Positions 52,656 through 61,780 of a DNA stretch of 64,000 nt are shown here, piece by piece; position 1 is the stretch's first letter, and each line of letters starts with the position of its first letter. Under the pieces are notes generated by a model. The model saw only the letters and a program-made list of their open reading frames with translations, ran no database searches and was not told the DNA's origin. Source of the DNA: Cytophagaceae bacterium (GTDB lineage: Bacteria; Bacteroidota; Bacteroidia; Cytophagales; Spirosomataceae); assembly GCA_016722655.1 (NCBI GenBank), contig JADKIR010000005.1, forward strand, positions 1 through 64,000, read 5' to 3'. Made by a program: the position numbers and the translations under genes.

Positions 52656-55600
52656 ATGAAACTCCTCAAATTACTTGTATTTGCGTTGAGTATTATTAAG
52701 CTAAATGCCCAAATCAACCTTACTGGTACTATAACTTCCGGAGGGGTAAGCCGCACATTTACTTATCATTTACCAGCCAATAATCCTGACTGTGATTTAC
52801 CTGTTCTGATTGCCTATCATGGCGATGGGGGTACAGGTGCAAGTTTTCAAAATTATGCAGGTTTTGATGCTTTGGCCAATAGTCAGAATTTCATTGTAGT
52901 GTATCCTGATGCAACAACCATTTGGGGAACGAAACAATGGAACAAATATGCCGATAATGTGGCGGGTTTTGCCCCATCTGGTGAAACAAATGCTGCTGAC
53001 GATATTCAGTTTACAAGCGACCTGATAGATTTTTTTGCCAATAGATATGCCATCAACAAAAACCGTGTTTATGCCACCGGGCATTCTGGCGGTGGATTTT
53101 TTTGTTATTTCCTGGCTATCGCTCTTGGCAATAAAGTTACAGCCATAGCACCTGTGGCAGCAAGTTTGTGGGGCGAAACTGCTTACCAAAACGCTTATTT
53201 TGGAAATACAAGTTCAATTAAAGTACCTATTTTTCATGTGCATGGCACAGCCGATAACACCGTAGCTTTTCCGATTCCAAATTATCCGCCTGCCACACAT
53301 CCTTCATGGGTGTGGCCTGAGGCAAGTTATGCAAATTTGAATTGCGGCATTTACGATTATACCACCTCTGCTTTCAATACCAATGTTGATTACCTGACTT
53401 TTTGCCCAAGCAATAAGAAGGTTGTGTTGGCTGCCATCAAAGGCTGGGGGCATGGCTGGGCAAGCAGCAACAGTGGCGGTTTTGATACACCCGGCGAAAT
53501 CTGGAATTTTCTCAAAGATTTTAATCTAAGCACGTTTGCTGCAGCTACGCTCACAGCTCCAATGGTATCGCCAACTTCGGCAACTATAAGCCAGGGTCAA
53601 AGCCAAAATATTTCGGCAAGTGGTTGTCCTGCCAATGCTACACCCCTTTGGTCAACAGGAGAAAGAGCTATTGCTATTACTGTAACACCCTCCGCAACAA
53701 CTACTTACACCGTAAAGTGTTTTGATTGTGCAGGAAGTGCAGCAGCAAGTTCGGTGATTACTGTTGGTACTTCGGGAGGTGGAGGTTCACCAAGTATTGA
53801 TACACATTTCAAGATTGACCAATTTGGCTATCAGACCAATGCACAAAAAATTTGTGTTATCAGTAATCCTGTGATTGGTTATAATGCAATAAATAATGCT
53901 TTTACACCTTCCAATACGCTTGAGGTGCGGAAAGTTATTGATGATGCAATGGTCTATTCCGGAACAATTTCGGTTTGGAACAGTGGAGCTACACATGACC
54001 AATCGGGAGATAAAATTTGGTGGTTTGATTTTTCGGCATTGGTTACTGATGGCGACTATTATATTTATGACGTTACGCAAAACAAGCGTTCGTTTAGTTT
54101 TGAAATTCGGCAAGATGTGTATCGAAATGTGTTAAAACACGCTACTCGTGCATTTTTTTATCAACGCTGCGGAATGCCCAAAGCCATAGCTTATGGTGGA
54201 CGAAAATGGAATGATGAAGCAGCATGTCATCTTCATGCCAATCAAGATTTAGATTGCCGGTTGGTAAGCGACCCCGGCAATGCTGCTACCTCAAAAAATC
54301 TTTCGGGTGGATGGCATGATGCCGGCGATTATAACAAATACACCAATTTTACCTATTCGCCCCTGCACGATTTGCTTTTTGCTTACCAGGAAAAACCCGG
54401 TATCTGGACAGATGATTTTGGGATTCCCGAAACAGGTAATGGGATTCCTGATATTTTGGATGAAATAAAATATGAATTAGACTGGCTCCTGAAAATGCAA
54501 AATAGCGATGGCTCGGTTTTGAGTAAAGTTAGTGGCACCGGTTTTGATTCGGCATCGCCTCCCAGTGCCGATACTGCCCCGCATCGTTATGGAGCTGCTT
54601 CTACTTCTTCCACACTAACGGCGGCTTCGGTTTTTGCCCATGCCGCTATTATTTACAAAGCCATACCTGCTTTGGCTATTTATGGAGCGGGTTTAGAAAC
54701 AGCTGCGATCAATGCCTACGCATGGGCAAGTGCCAATCCCAATATAGTTTTTACGAATGCGGGTTTTCAGAGTGCCAACCCTGAAGTAAGCAATTATGAG
54801 TACCAAACGGCATTAAAGTGCTCGGCAACGGCGTATCTTTTTGCATTGACAGGAAATAGCACTTATAAAACTACTTTTGATGCCAATTATGCCAATATGC
54901 ACCTTTTGCAGTGGACATTTGCCTATCCTTTTGAAGCCGCTTACCAGGATGCCTTGCTTTATTATGCTTTTACGAGCGGAGCAACGGAAGGCGTTTCGAA
55001 TGCCATCAAAAACGCTTTTACAAGTTCGATGCAAAACACTAATGAGAATTTACCAAGTTTTACCGGTAATACCGATGCGTACCGGGCCTATTTAAAAACT
55101 CAGGATTATCAATGGGGATCAAACACCACCAAGGGCCGAAAAGGCTCGATGTATTATGCCATGCTACAATATGGCTTAAATGCTGCCAACGCTACCAATT
55201 ATGAAAATGCCTCACGAGGTTTTGTTCATTATTTTCATGGGGTAAATCCTATCGGCAAAGTGTATTTGACAAATATGTACAGCAGTGGAGCCGACTCTTC
55301 GGTAAACGAATTTTATCATGGTTGGTTTGGTGATGGCACAGCGTATGATAATGTTTTTACCTCATTGTATGGCCCACCCCCCGGCATTGTCCCCGGAGGA
55401 GCAAACCCCAATTATGCACCTGATGCAAGTTATGGTGGCACCATTTCCCCCCACAGAATAATCCTGCTCAAAAATCATATAAAGATTGGAACACCAGTTA
55501 TCCTCAAAATTCGTGGGAGCTTACCGAAAATGGTATTTACACCCAGGCCAGCTATATTCGTATGTTATCGAAATTTGTAGAAAAAACACCTTGCCCAACC

Positions 55601-55786
55601 CATTTGACGATAAATGTTCCATCAGTAGCTACCCAAACCGAAAAAGCTACCGAACAAATTAAAGCAAATAATCTTATTAACCCAACTAACACTACATTTC
55701 AGGCAGGCAAAAGTATTTTGTTAGAAAATGGCTTTGAAACACTATCCAATACTGTTTTTAAAGCAGAAATTAGTGGGTGTAATTGA
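52656..55786 (+). CDS. Secreted CE1-type esterase / GH9 cellulase fusion (one frameshift)
   Basis: Signal peptide to NAQ (19). Residues about 20-300 are a feruloyl/acetyl-xylan esterase or PHB-depolymerase-like alpha/beta hydrolase: nucleophile Ser144 in GHSGGG, FHVHGTAD, and the His in GWGHGW near 267. An Ig-like linker (about 305-375) and the CelD-type Ig domain (HFKIDQFGYQTNAQKICVIS) lead into GH9: GGWHDAGDYNKY near 551, FVHYFHGVNPIGKVYLTN near 860 and catalytic Glu in SSVNEFYHGWFGDG near 885. A lost C in the C6 run at 55447-55452 shifts the frame; repaired, it reads SYKDWNTSYPQNSWEL and ends FKAEISGCN at 55786. It probably breaks down ester-decorated plant polysaccharide. Confidence 0.85.
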
Positions 55787-55964
55787 GAGGAATGATTGTC
55801 TCTTTTTTAAGAAAAGTAACCACTGAGAAAAGTATATTTTTTTGTTGAATTCTCAAAAGTGCATCGTTTAATAAATTGACGGCGGAAAAGGGGGTTTATT
55901 TGATTTGGTAAGAGATTTTAAAGTTTTTACCGCAAAAGAAATATTAAAACAATCCAAAATGGCC

Positions 55965-56092
55965 AATAATTGATTTTACTAAACCTTGAAGTATCATTGA
56001 AATTAATGATTGGTGAGTAACATTCTTTTTCTCCTGTCAAAGGCCGGTATTCGCACGTACGAAGGCGGGAACCTTTGGACCGAGGGCTTTCT
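55965..56092 (-). repeat. 120-bp dispersed repeat, copy 3
   Basis: ATTGATTTTACTAAACCTTG, AAGTATCATTGAAATTAATG and the AAGGC...ACCTTTGG end match copies 1 and 2. On the minus strand it starts 17 bp after the stop of the 108-residue gene. The gap 55787-55964 holds nothing else visible. Confidence 0.85.
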
Positions 56093-56108
56093 TCTACTTT
56101 GCTAAATG

Positions 56109-56435
56109 TTATAAGCTGGCCGTTTCTCCACTAATATTTGACCAATTATTTAAAAGCGTTACATATTTTTCTGTTGAGTTTCCAGCTTCATATTCTGCGG
56201 TTAAACTTCCAACTTCTAAATCAAAAAAAAGATTTGTGATTACTTCTAACTCTTCTTCTGCTAAATTTACTCTGTAATAACTTGTTGTTTTATCTTCCTT
56301 TCTGTTATGTAACTTTGGCTTTTCCACTTCATTATTCTCCAAAATATTTTCAAGCTTGGTAACAATTTCTATTTGTCCAATCTTTGATAATTCGGTAATG
56401 GCTTCAGAAATAGAATTGTAATCTATTGTTTTCAT
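56109..56435 (-). CDS. Small hypothetical protein, cassette-like gene
   Basis: The protein has 108 residues, is cytosolic and mostly helical, and begins MKTIDYNSISEAITELSKIG. A charged middle (NNEVEKPKLHNRKEDKTTSY) is followed by an acidic C-terminal helix region (EELEVITNLFFDLEVG). No family is recognised. The attC-like site H lies 34 bp upstream of its ATG and a 120-bp repeat follows its stop, so it is the second gene of a two-cassette module. Confidence 0.5.
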   Translation of the reverse strand: MKTIDYNSISEAITELSKIGQIEIVTKLENILENNEVEKPKLHNRKEDKTTSYYRVNLAEEELEVITNLFFDLEVGSLTAEYEAGNSTEKYVTLLNNWSNISGETASL

Positions 56436-56468
56436 GGCTTCTATTTTAACGTGTCGCCGTCGGTTTGA

Positions 56469-56600
56469 TTATAACGTTTTGCCGCTTTGCGAAGGCGGGG
56501 ATTTTTAGCACTAAACTTCATTAGATGCACAAAGCTTGAATTTAGCACTTCACTGTCATAGAAGCACGAAACCCCCGCTTTTGCAAAACGGCTGTTAGCA
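56469..56600 (-). other. attC-like recombination site H
   Basis: The inner part is almost identical to site D at 8957-9081 (GCCGTTTTGCAAAAGCGG arm, GTGCTTCTATGACAGTGAAG core). On the minus strand it runs from GTGCTAACAGCC, 9 bp after the stop of the upstream gene, to GCAAAACGTTATAAT. TAACAGCCGTTTTGC pairs with GCAAAACGTTA. The R boxes deviate from consensus by one or two bases. Confidence 0.65.
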
Positions 56601-56608
56601 CCATTTTT

Positions 56609-57274
56609 TTATTGTTTGTCAGCATTCGTTACAAGTTTACACAATTCGGCATATTCCTTTCCACCGTAATTTTCTGGACTATTCCGTGTAACAAAATGAT
56701 ACTTTCCATTTATCAATACCTCTAAAATCCATTCTTCTCCATCAAGTATCATATTTGGGTCGTGAGTTTCAATATTCCAAAAATTTACACTATCTATTTT
56801 CGCCATTATGTTCTCCCAAGTTTCTGATTTTATAATTTTCTGTTCGTGTTTAATTCTCCGTCCAGCGTCATAACCACCAAGTCCTTTTGTTTTACTGTAA
56901 GTCAAAGTAATTTGTCCATTACTATTTTCTATTCTGTATGAAAAAGGATTTGACCAAGTTCCTAAATGTGTAAACCTGATTATTTTTTTGTTGTCATTCT
57001 GTAATTTGTAAAGTATTGGTTCTTTCATACTTTTTAAATGTTTTGAATACCATTGGTTTACAAATTCATTTAAAGTGTCATTTGGTTCAGGAAAATTACA
57101 CGGAAATTCCTTTTTCTCAATACAGTCATTTCGTCTTTTTGTAAATTCTGCACTTAACAATGGATAATAATATTCATTTGTTGAGTTCGGCTTATATCGT
57201 AAATCAGCATTGAACACAGCACAACTTGTCATTGTAAAAATTAGTCCTATGTTGATTATTAGTTGTCGTTTCAT
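56609..57274 (-). CDS. Hypothetical lipoprotein with FW...EW domain, cassette-like gene
   Basis: The ATG at 57274 (MKRQLIINIGLIFTMTSC) gives a lipoprotein signal with Cys18. The 221-residue protein has a middle FTHLGTWSNPFSYRIENSNG segment and a C-terminal part, ENIMAKIDSVNFWNIETHDP, DGEEWILEVLINGKYHFVTR, NSPENYGG, matching the end of the cassette lipoprotein at 8065-8830. The family is thus found in both accessory regions. Function unknown. An attI-like site and 62-bp element precede it, and attC H follows it. Confidence 0.6.
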   Translation of the reverse strand: MKRQLIINIGLIFTMTSCAVFNADLRYKPNSTNEYYYPLLSAEFTKRRNDCIEKKEFPCNFPEPNDTLNEFVNQWYSKHLKSMKEPILYKLQNDNKKIIRFTHLGTWSNPFSYRIENSNGQITLTYSKTKGLGGYDAGRRIKHEQKIIKSETWENIMAKIDSVNFWNIETHDPNMILDGEEWILEVLINGKYHFVTRNSPENYGGKEYAELCKLVTNADKQ

Positions 57275-57280
57275 AAAATT

Positions 57281-57325
57281 GATGCTAACATTAGTATAGA
57301 TCCAATTCAATAGCCCAATTGCGTC
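57281..57325 (-). other. attI-like half-site ahead of lipoprotein gene
   Basis: On the minus strand GACGCAATTGG, then AATTGGATCTATACTAATG, then GTTAGCATC ending 6 bp before the ATG at 57274. It is nearly identical to 51985-52029. Confidence 0.5.
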
Positions 57326-57397
57326 TATATCATTATTAAGGTTAATTGATGTTTTTTGTTTAAATGATTTATATTAAAATACATATCCATATATTAG

Positions 57398-57459
57398 CAT
57401 TCGTTGTCGGTTAATACATTTCACATTGCAGACCGTGTGGTCTAAAATCTTTACGAATG
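57398..57459 (-). promoter_or_regulatory. 62-bp leader element, copy I
   Basis: CATTCGTTGTCGGTTAATAC, GCAGACCGTGTGGTCT and ACGAATG, exactly 62 bp, with inverted ends CATTCGT/ACGAATG. The surrounding 250 bp (57281-57545) align with 51985-52250. Confidence 0.65.
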
Positions 57460-57601
57460 TAAAAAATTGATTTTGAAAGGCAATTAAATAAATGAGATTT
57501 TTCTTTTTCGGTTATATATCAGTGGTTTCCGGGCTTCCTAGCGGTAGTTTTTATTTCAAAACTATGAATCTGTAAATCACAGGTGGGTTTTGGAATGTTC
57601 C

Positions 57602-57843
57602 AGGGGGGGGCTAAAAAAGTTTTAAGGGGGTCGTAAAAAAGTTTTAAGGGGGTCATAAAAAGTTTTAGGGGGGTCTAAAAAAGTTTTAGGGGGGTCGTAA
57701 AAAGTTTTAGGGGGGTCGTAAAAAGTTTTAGGGGGGTCATAAAAAGTTTTAGGGGGGTCGTAAAAAGTTTTTGGAGGGGGTAAAAAAGTTTTAGGGGGGT
57801 CATAAAAAGTTTTTGGAGGGGGTAAAAAAGTTTTTGGAGGGGG
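57602..57843. repeat. G-rich tandem array, about 11 units of 20-23 bp
   Basis: Units of the form GTCGTAAAAAGTTTTAGGGG with G runs of 5-6. The unit and orientation match the array at 2759-2967, 55 kb away. It starts just outside the copy-I leader block. The remaining gap to 58150 has no gene. Confidence 0.9.
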
Positions 57844-58150
57844 CTTTTAACTTATTTGAAGCCCCTGGAACCTTTAAATTCACGATTTGATTATTCCCGG
57901 AGGGGGTATTTTATTGCCAGGAAGCGAGTTGAATATTGAAAATCTAGCTTAGGAGCAGGGCAGAGGTAATTTTTTTGATAATGTATAGAGCTAAGCAAAG
58001 AACCGTTATGCCTTTTTGGAAAGGGTACTTTTTAGCTTAATTTTTTGGGGGAGGGGCAGATCCTTAAAGCATTTTCGTTTTACAAGACAAGAGCGGTATT
58101 CTCAAAATGGAAGGCAATGGTCTTCTTTCAGCGGGTCTAAATATTTGTAG

Positions 58151-58372
58151 CTATTTTCCATGAATAGTATATAACCTTGACAAAAAGTCAGATTCAGAAA
58201 ACTTTCCTGATTTCCAATCTACATAGAGTTGAATTAAATCTTTACTCGGTTCAAAACCTTCAAACATATTTGTTCCAATCGCATTGGCAGTATTTTCCAG
58301 AGATTTCAGGTCTGAAAACTTCACACCCATTATAGTAAGGTTTTTACGATCTATTTCTATGCTTTTATACAT
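58151..58372 (-). CDS. Possible VbhA-type antitoxin (orphan)
   Basis: The protein has 73 residues from the ATG at 58372; an in-frame ATG at 58330 would give 59 residues and one at 58429 would give 92. TNMFEGFEPSKDLIQLYVDW, then KSGKFSESDFLSRLY, resembles the VbhA antitoxin group (EG-x-EPS, then Y-x2-G-x-S). TNMFEG fits the (S/T)xxxE(G/N) motif that blocks the ATP site of Fic enzymes. No Fic partner (HPFxxGNGR) is seen in the window. It lies 210 bp downstream of the TPR gene on the same strand. Confidence 0.5.
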   Translation of the reverse strand: MYKSIEIDRKNLTIMGVKFSDLKSLENTANAIGTNMFEGFEPSKDLIQLYVDWKSGKFSESDFLSRLYTIHGK

Positions 58373-58639
58373 TGTCTCAGGTTTAGAAAGTATATACAAT
58401 AATAAGAAATTTTTATGAAACTTAACCATTTTCGTATTTGAGAGCCTTTTTCTGAGAGTCTTTGTTACAAAATGAAACAGTAAATATGTATCAAATCTTA
58501 AAATAAATAAACGTTGTTCAGAGTCACTTTGGAGGCTATTAACAGACTAAGCACTGAATTGGAATTGAAGAATAAAATTCCAAGTTTTCATTTAAGGCTC
58601 CATGACCAATCATCTGTCTTGTGTATTGATTTTAATCGT

Positions 58640-59656
58640 TTATTCCTGATTCATCCATTTTTTAAATTCTTGCATTTTATGTGGGTTTTCAGCAAACCAC
58701 TTTTCAATTTTATCTTGATCAGAAGATTGAGATATATAATAGCTGAATGCTTCAGAATTATTTGTTTTTACTAAGTCATAAAATAAAGTCACATAAAAAT
58801 CCCACCAAAAGCCTTTATTTTCATTTTTTAATTCACCTAAAATACTAAAAAACTTATTTGTGGTTTCAACAAATGACTCCATTTCGGTTTTATTATTGTT
58901 TTCTTCAGTAAATTGAGAAGCTGCCAATAAACTTACCATCATTTCTGCAGCCCCGAATTCGCTATCATTTGAAGAATTTAAAGGTATGTTTAGGTTAATA
59001 TTATTCTCATCTTTCTTTTCAACTCCTTGACCCAGTTGATTTTTTAGACTATTGTAGTGAATCTTTGTGCGTTTGGTATTTGGCTCCAACATTAAGAAAT
59101 AATAGGTTGCCAATAATGATTTAACTCTCTGATCTTTAGCTTTCATAATTATTGCTAATAAAATATGACTGCTTCCGTGAGTTGTTTTTGCAATTATAGC
59201 ATTAATTGCTGCCTTTTCAGCCTTATCATAATCCTTAATATTATATAAAGTAAAAGCAAGATTATAGTTCAAAAGATTGCTTTCTGGAAATTTTTTCAAA
59301 CCTTCTTCATATGCTTTAATCGCTTTTTCAGGTTTTCCAAGCATATCAAGGCAGCTTCCTAACACAATATAAGCCTCATGTAGATTATTTGTTTTTTGTT
59401 CAATAACTTTCTTACTGTATTTAACCCCATCCTCATATTTTTTAGAAACCATATAGGTATAAGATAATTCATAATTTGCTAAAGTTGAGTTATGATCAAT
59501 GTCTAAAGCTGCCTTATATTTAGCTATTGCTTCATCATACTTTCCTAAATCGTGCAATTCAGTGCCTTGTACTACTAATTCTTTTACATTACTATCTTGT
59601 CCAAAAAGCGGTAGTCCAAAGAATAATCCAAAAGTTAATGTTATTAATAATCTCAT
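58640..59656 (-). CDS. Exported TPR-repeat protein
   Basis: The protein has 338 residues with signal peptide MRLLITLTFGLFFGLPLFG-Q. TPR units run from about 27 to 190 (ELHDLGKYDEAIAKYKAALD, LGSCLDMLGKPEKAIKAYEE, LAFTLYNIKDYDKAEKAAIN). The C-terminal half has no known motif. TPR arrays bind partner proteins. It is probably periplasmic. A 62-bp element copy lies 160 bp upstream. Confidence 0.75.
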   Translation of the reverse strand: MRLLITLTFGLFFGLPLFGQDSNVKELVVQGTELHDLGKYDEAIAKYKAALDIDHNSTLANYELSYTYMVSKKYEDGVKYSKKVIEQKTNNLHEAYIVLGSCLDMLGKPEKAIKAYEEGLKKFPESNLLNYNLAFTLYNIKDYDKAEKAAINAIIAKTTHGSSHILLAIIMKAKDQRVKSLLATYYFLMLEPNTKRTKIHYNSLKNQLGQGVEKKDENNINLNIPLNSSNDSEFGAAEMMVSLLAASQFTEENNNKTEMESFVETTNKFFSILGELKNENKGFWWDFYVTLFYDLVKTNNSEAFSYYISQSSDQDKIEKWFAENPHKMQEFKKWMNQE

Positions 59657-59818
59657 ATTTGTTTGATTTTTAGTTTAATTGTCAATTATCTAGCATGTGA
59701 GAGTGATTTAAAATGCACTAATGGTCATTTTACAAAAATGACATATTTATCTTTTTTAAAACGAAATTGCTTAGCTATTAAAATAGTTTGATATTGTGTC
59801 ATATTTTTCTCTTTTTAC

Positions 59819-59880
59819 TATTCGTTGTCGGTTAATACTTACCTCCGGAGTAGACCGTGTGTTCCAAATTCACTACGAAA
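59819..59880 (-). promoter_or_regulatory. 62-bp leader element, copy L (most diverged)
   Basis: TTCGTTGTCGGTTAATAC, TAGACCGTGTG and ACTACGAAAG with one extra base of spacing. The middle block differs (TTACCTCCGGAG). The inverted ends TTCGT/ACGAA are kept. No attI-like half-site is seen between it and the TPR gene at 59656. The rest of the gap 59657-60012 shows nothing else. Confidence 0.55.
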
Positions 59881-60012
59881 GTAAAAAAATATTTCTTCAA
59901 ATAAAGAAATGTATCAGCAAAAACTTGAAAAGAAGTTTTAAAAATTTGGATGGCAAAAGCACTGCGAGTGGTTAGACTCCATGCCGGGAATAAATGAGTC
60001 AAAAAACAGCCT

Positions 60013-60288
60013 TTACCACCTTTCCCATGGGAACTTCTTACGCATTTTGCGTTTTGAGGTTTTGGGTACCGTTCCGCTTTCGGTTATTTTCTCACCTTTT
60101 TCCTTATCCCACAAAAAATGTATTCTCGGCACAGCCATTATGCTTTTCCCCGAAAATGTACCCGATACCTGGGTAGAATGCCGGTGCTCCATTTTTATAT
60201 GACAACTTTCCATGGGGCATCTGGGTGCCCAGCAGCCATTAAGACTAAGGGTCAATAAGCTCAATATTAATAATTTAAATATTCTCAT
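60013..60288 (-). CDS. Small hypothetical lipoprotein
   Basis: The protein has 91 residues. MRIFKLLILSLLTLSLNGC is a lipoprotein signal (Cys19). The mature part has a Cys/His-rich start (WAPRCPMESCHIKMEHRHS) that could bind metal, then a basic tail (KTSKRKMRKKFPWERW). It overlaps the upstream gene by 4 bp. It is the last gene of a four-gene operon. The family is not recognised. Confidence 0.6.
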   Translation of the reverse strand: MRIFKLLILSLLTLSLNGCWAPRCPMESCHIKMEHRHSTQVSGTFSGKSIMAVPRIHFLWDKEKGEKITESGTVPKTSKRKMRKKFPWERW

Positions 60289-61037
60289 AAAGGCACCACA
60301 ATTCTGATTCCTGCGGTTTTGCTAAAATACAAACCCGAGGTTTCCGGTTGATTAATGTTTTTGTTGGTCATATATCCCAAATGTAGGATGGTGGAATTGG
60401 GGTCAAAATCCGGATCAGTGAAGGTTGCCTCTGTTACAGCATATTTTCCCAGTCCCGCACCAATATAGCCATCTAAAAATAAGTGTTTATGGATTTGAAA
60501 ATGCTTACCAAATTTCAGATTTACCGTCTGCCGGGTTTCCTGAAACTCAATCCCGGTAATGGTTGCGTAGGAGGGAAGGTTCTCACCACCAAATCCCACA
60601 AAAGCATTCATGACCCTGTCGTAGGTGCCATTGACGTATTCTATGGCATAATATCTCCCAAAAGGCTTTTTGTCCAGGGCATAAAACGGATACCAATCTG
60701 AAAAATACATTTTGATTTCGCCGCGGTATTCTACATTTTGGTTCAAAGGCATGGTCTTTTTGTAATCTTTATTCAGATTGCCTGAGCCTTTTCCTTTGCC
60801 ATAATCAAACGAAAAACTAAAACGCCCAAAAGGCGGAGCGAGCTCAGCTCCATATTGCAGTGTATTATTTACCCCAAAAAGCGTGGTGGGGTTAAACCGC
60901 AGCAATAAAAAAGGCACATGGGTAAACTCCACATTTTTAACCGTTGCCTGTTCATCCAGATCAATCCCTGCATTTTTTTGAGAAAACGCATTCATTCCAC
61001 ACAGTATCAATAATAAAATCAATATTCGCTCTTTCAT
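60285..61037 (-). CDS. Outer-membrane beta-barrel-like protein
   Basis: The protein has 250 residues with signal peptide MKERILILLLILCGMNAFS-Q. Alternating beta-strand segments (LQYGAELAPPFGRFSFSFDY, YRGEIKMYFSDWYPFY, FLDGYIGAGLGKYAV) and a C-terminal aromatic/hydrophobic strand (FSKTAGIRIVVPL) fit a DUF3575-like barrel. It is coupled by 4-bp overlaps to the lipoprotein genes on both sides, so it may form an outer-membrane complex with them. Confidence 0.6.
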   Translation of the reverse strand: MKERILILLLILCGMNAFSQKNAGIDLDEQATVKNVEFTHVPFLLLRFNPTTLFGVNNTLQYGAELAPPFGRFSFSFDYGKGKGSGNLNKDYKKTMPLNQNVEYRGEIKMYFSDWYPFYALDKKPFGRYYAIEYVNGTYDRVMNAFVGFGGENLPSYATITGIEFQETRQTVNLKFGKHFQIHKHLFLDGYIGAGLGKYAVTEATFTDPDFDPNSTILHLGYMTNKNINQPETSGLYFSKTAGIRIVVPL

Positions 61038-61780
61038 CCTACCTGATTGATTTTCTTTAAAATACCCTGGTCCGAAAGTTCAAATTGCCATACTGAAGTG
61101 GGTGTTCTCACCATAAACTTATTCATTTTGGGGATAATCCTGATATGTTTGGCGTCTGGAATATTACTCTCCGAAGTTTGGGTAAGCGTATGGTCCGGGT
61201 TTAATCGGTTCACGGTCAGTTTACCATCTGCGGAAAGAGAAATTAAAAACCTTTGCATCGATTTTATGTCAATCACCTTATCAAAACCCGCTGATTTCCT
61301 GAGTTTTATGTCTTTGTTTTTGTCTATAGTAAAAAACTTGATCCCCGGCTCTAAATTGGGCAGACATTCACTGCCACCGCCTGCCACCAATATTACGCTG
61401 TCAATGAGGGCAATCTGATCACAAATACTGATTGCGGTGGAGGCATAGTATTTGGTTTTGATATTGTTACCGGGGAAAATCGCCCCTAATCCTTTTGAAC
61501 TTAAGTAAACCAGCGTGTCGGCATTACCTGCAACTTTTTCAATATCAGCCGAATCCATCTTTAAGGTTTGCATATTCAGATTCGTAATGAACTCATCGGC
61601 CAGAAAATTGATGGAGTTTTTGCTCAGAATTATCTTCTGACCATCTTCCGTTTCACTGAAATTCTCAACTTCGGTATTACTTCCCAAAATCCTTAATGAG
61701 CCAATCTTTTCAACCTCAGAACAAGCCGTTATGATTAGGATCAAAATCAAAACTCCGAATGTGATTTTTATATTTTTCAT
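61034..61780 (-). CDS. Hypothetical lipoprotein
   Basis: The ATG at 61780 (MKNIKITFGVLILILIITAC) gives a lipoprotein signal with Cys20; upstream codons would spoil it. The protein is 248 residues. The mature part has beta-propeller-like short strands (DTLVYLSSKGLGAIFPGN, IRIIPKMNKFMVRTPTSVWQ). The gene overlaps both neighbours (ATGA). The family is not recognised. Confidence 0.6.
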   Translation of the reverse strand: MKNIKITFGVLILILIITACSEVEKIGSLRILGSNTEVENFSETEDGQKIILSKNSINFLADEFITNLNMQTLKMDSADIEKVAGNADTLVYLSSKGLGAIFPGNNIKTKYYASTAISICDQIALIDSVILVAGGGSECLPNLEPGIKFFTIDKNKDIKLRKSAGFDKVIDIKSMQRFLISLSADGKLTVNRLNPDHTLTQTSESNIPDAKHIRIIPKMNKFMVRTPTSVWQFELSDQGILKKINQVG

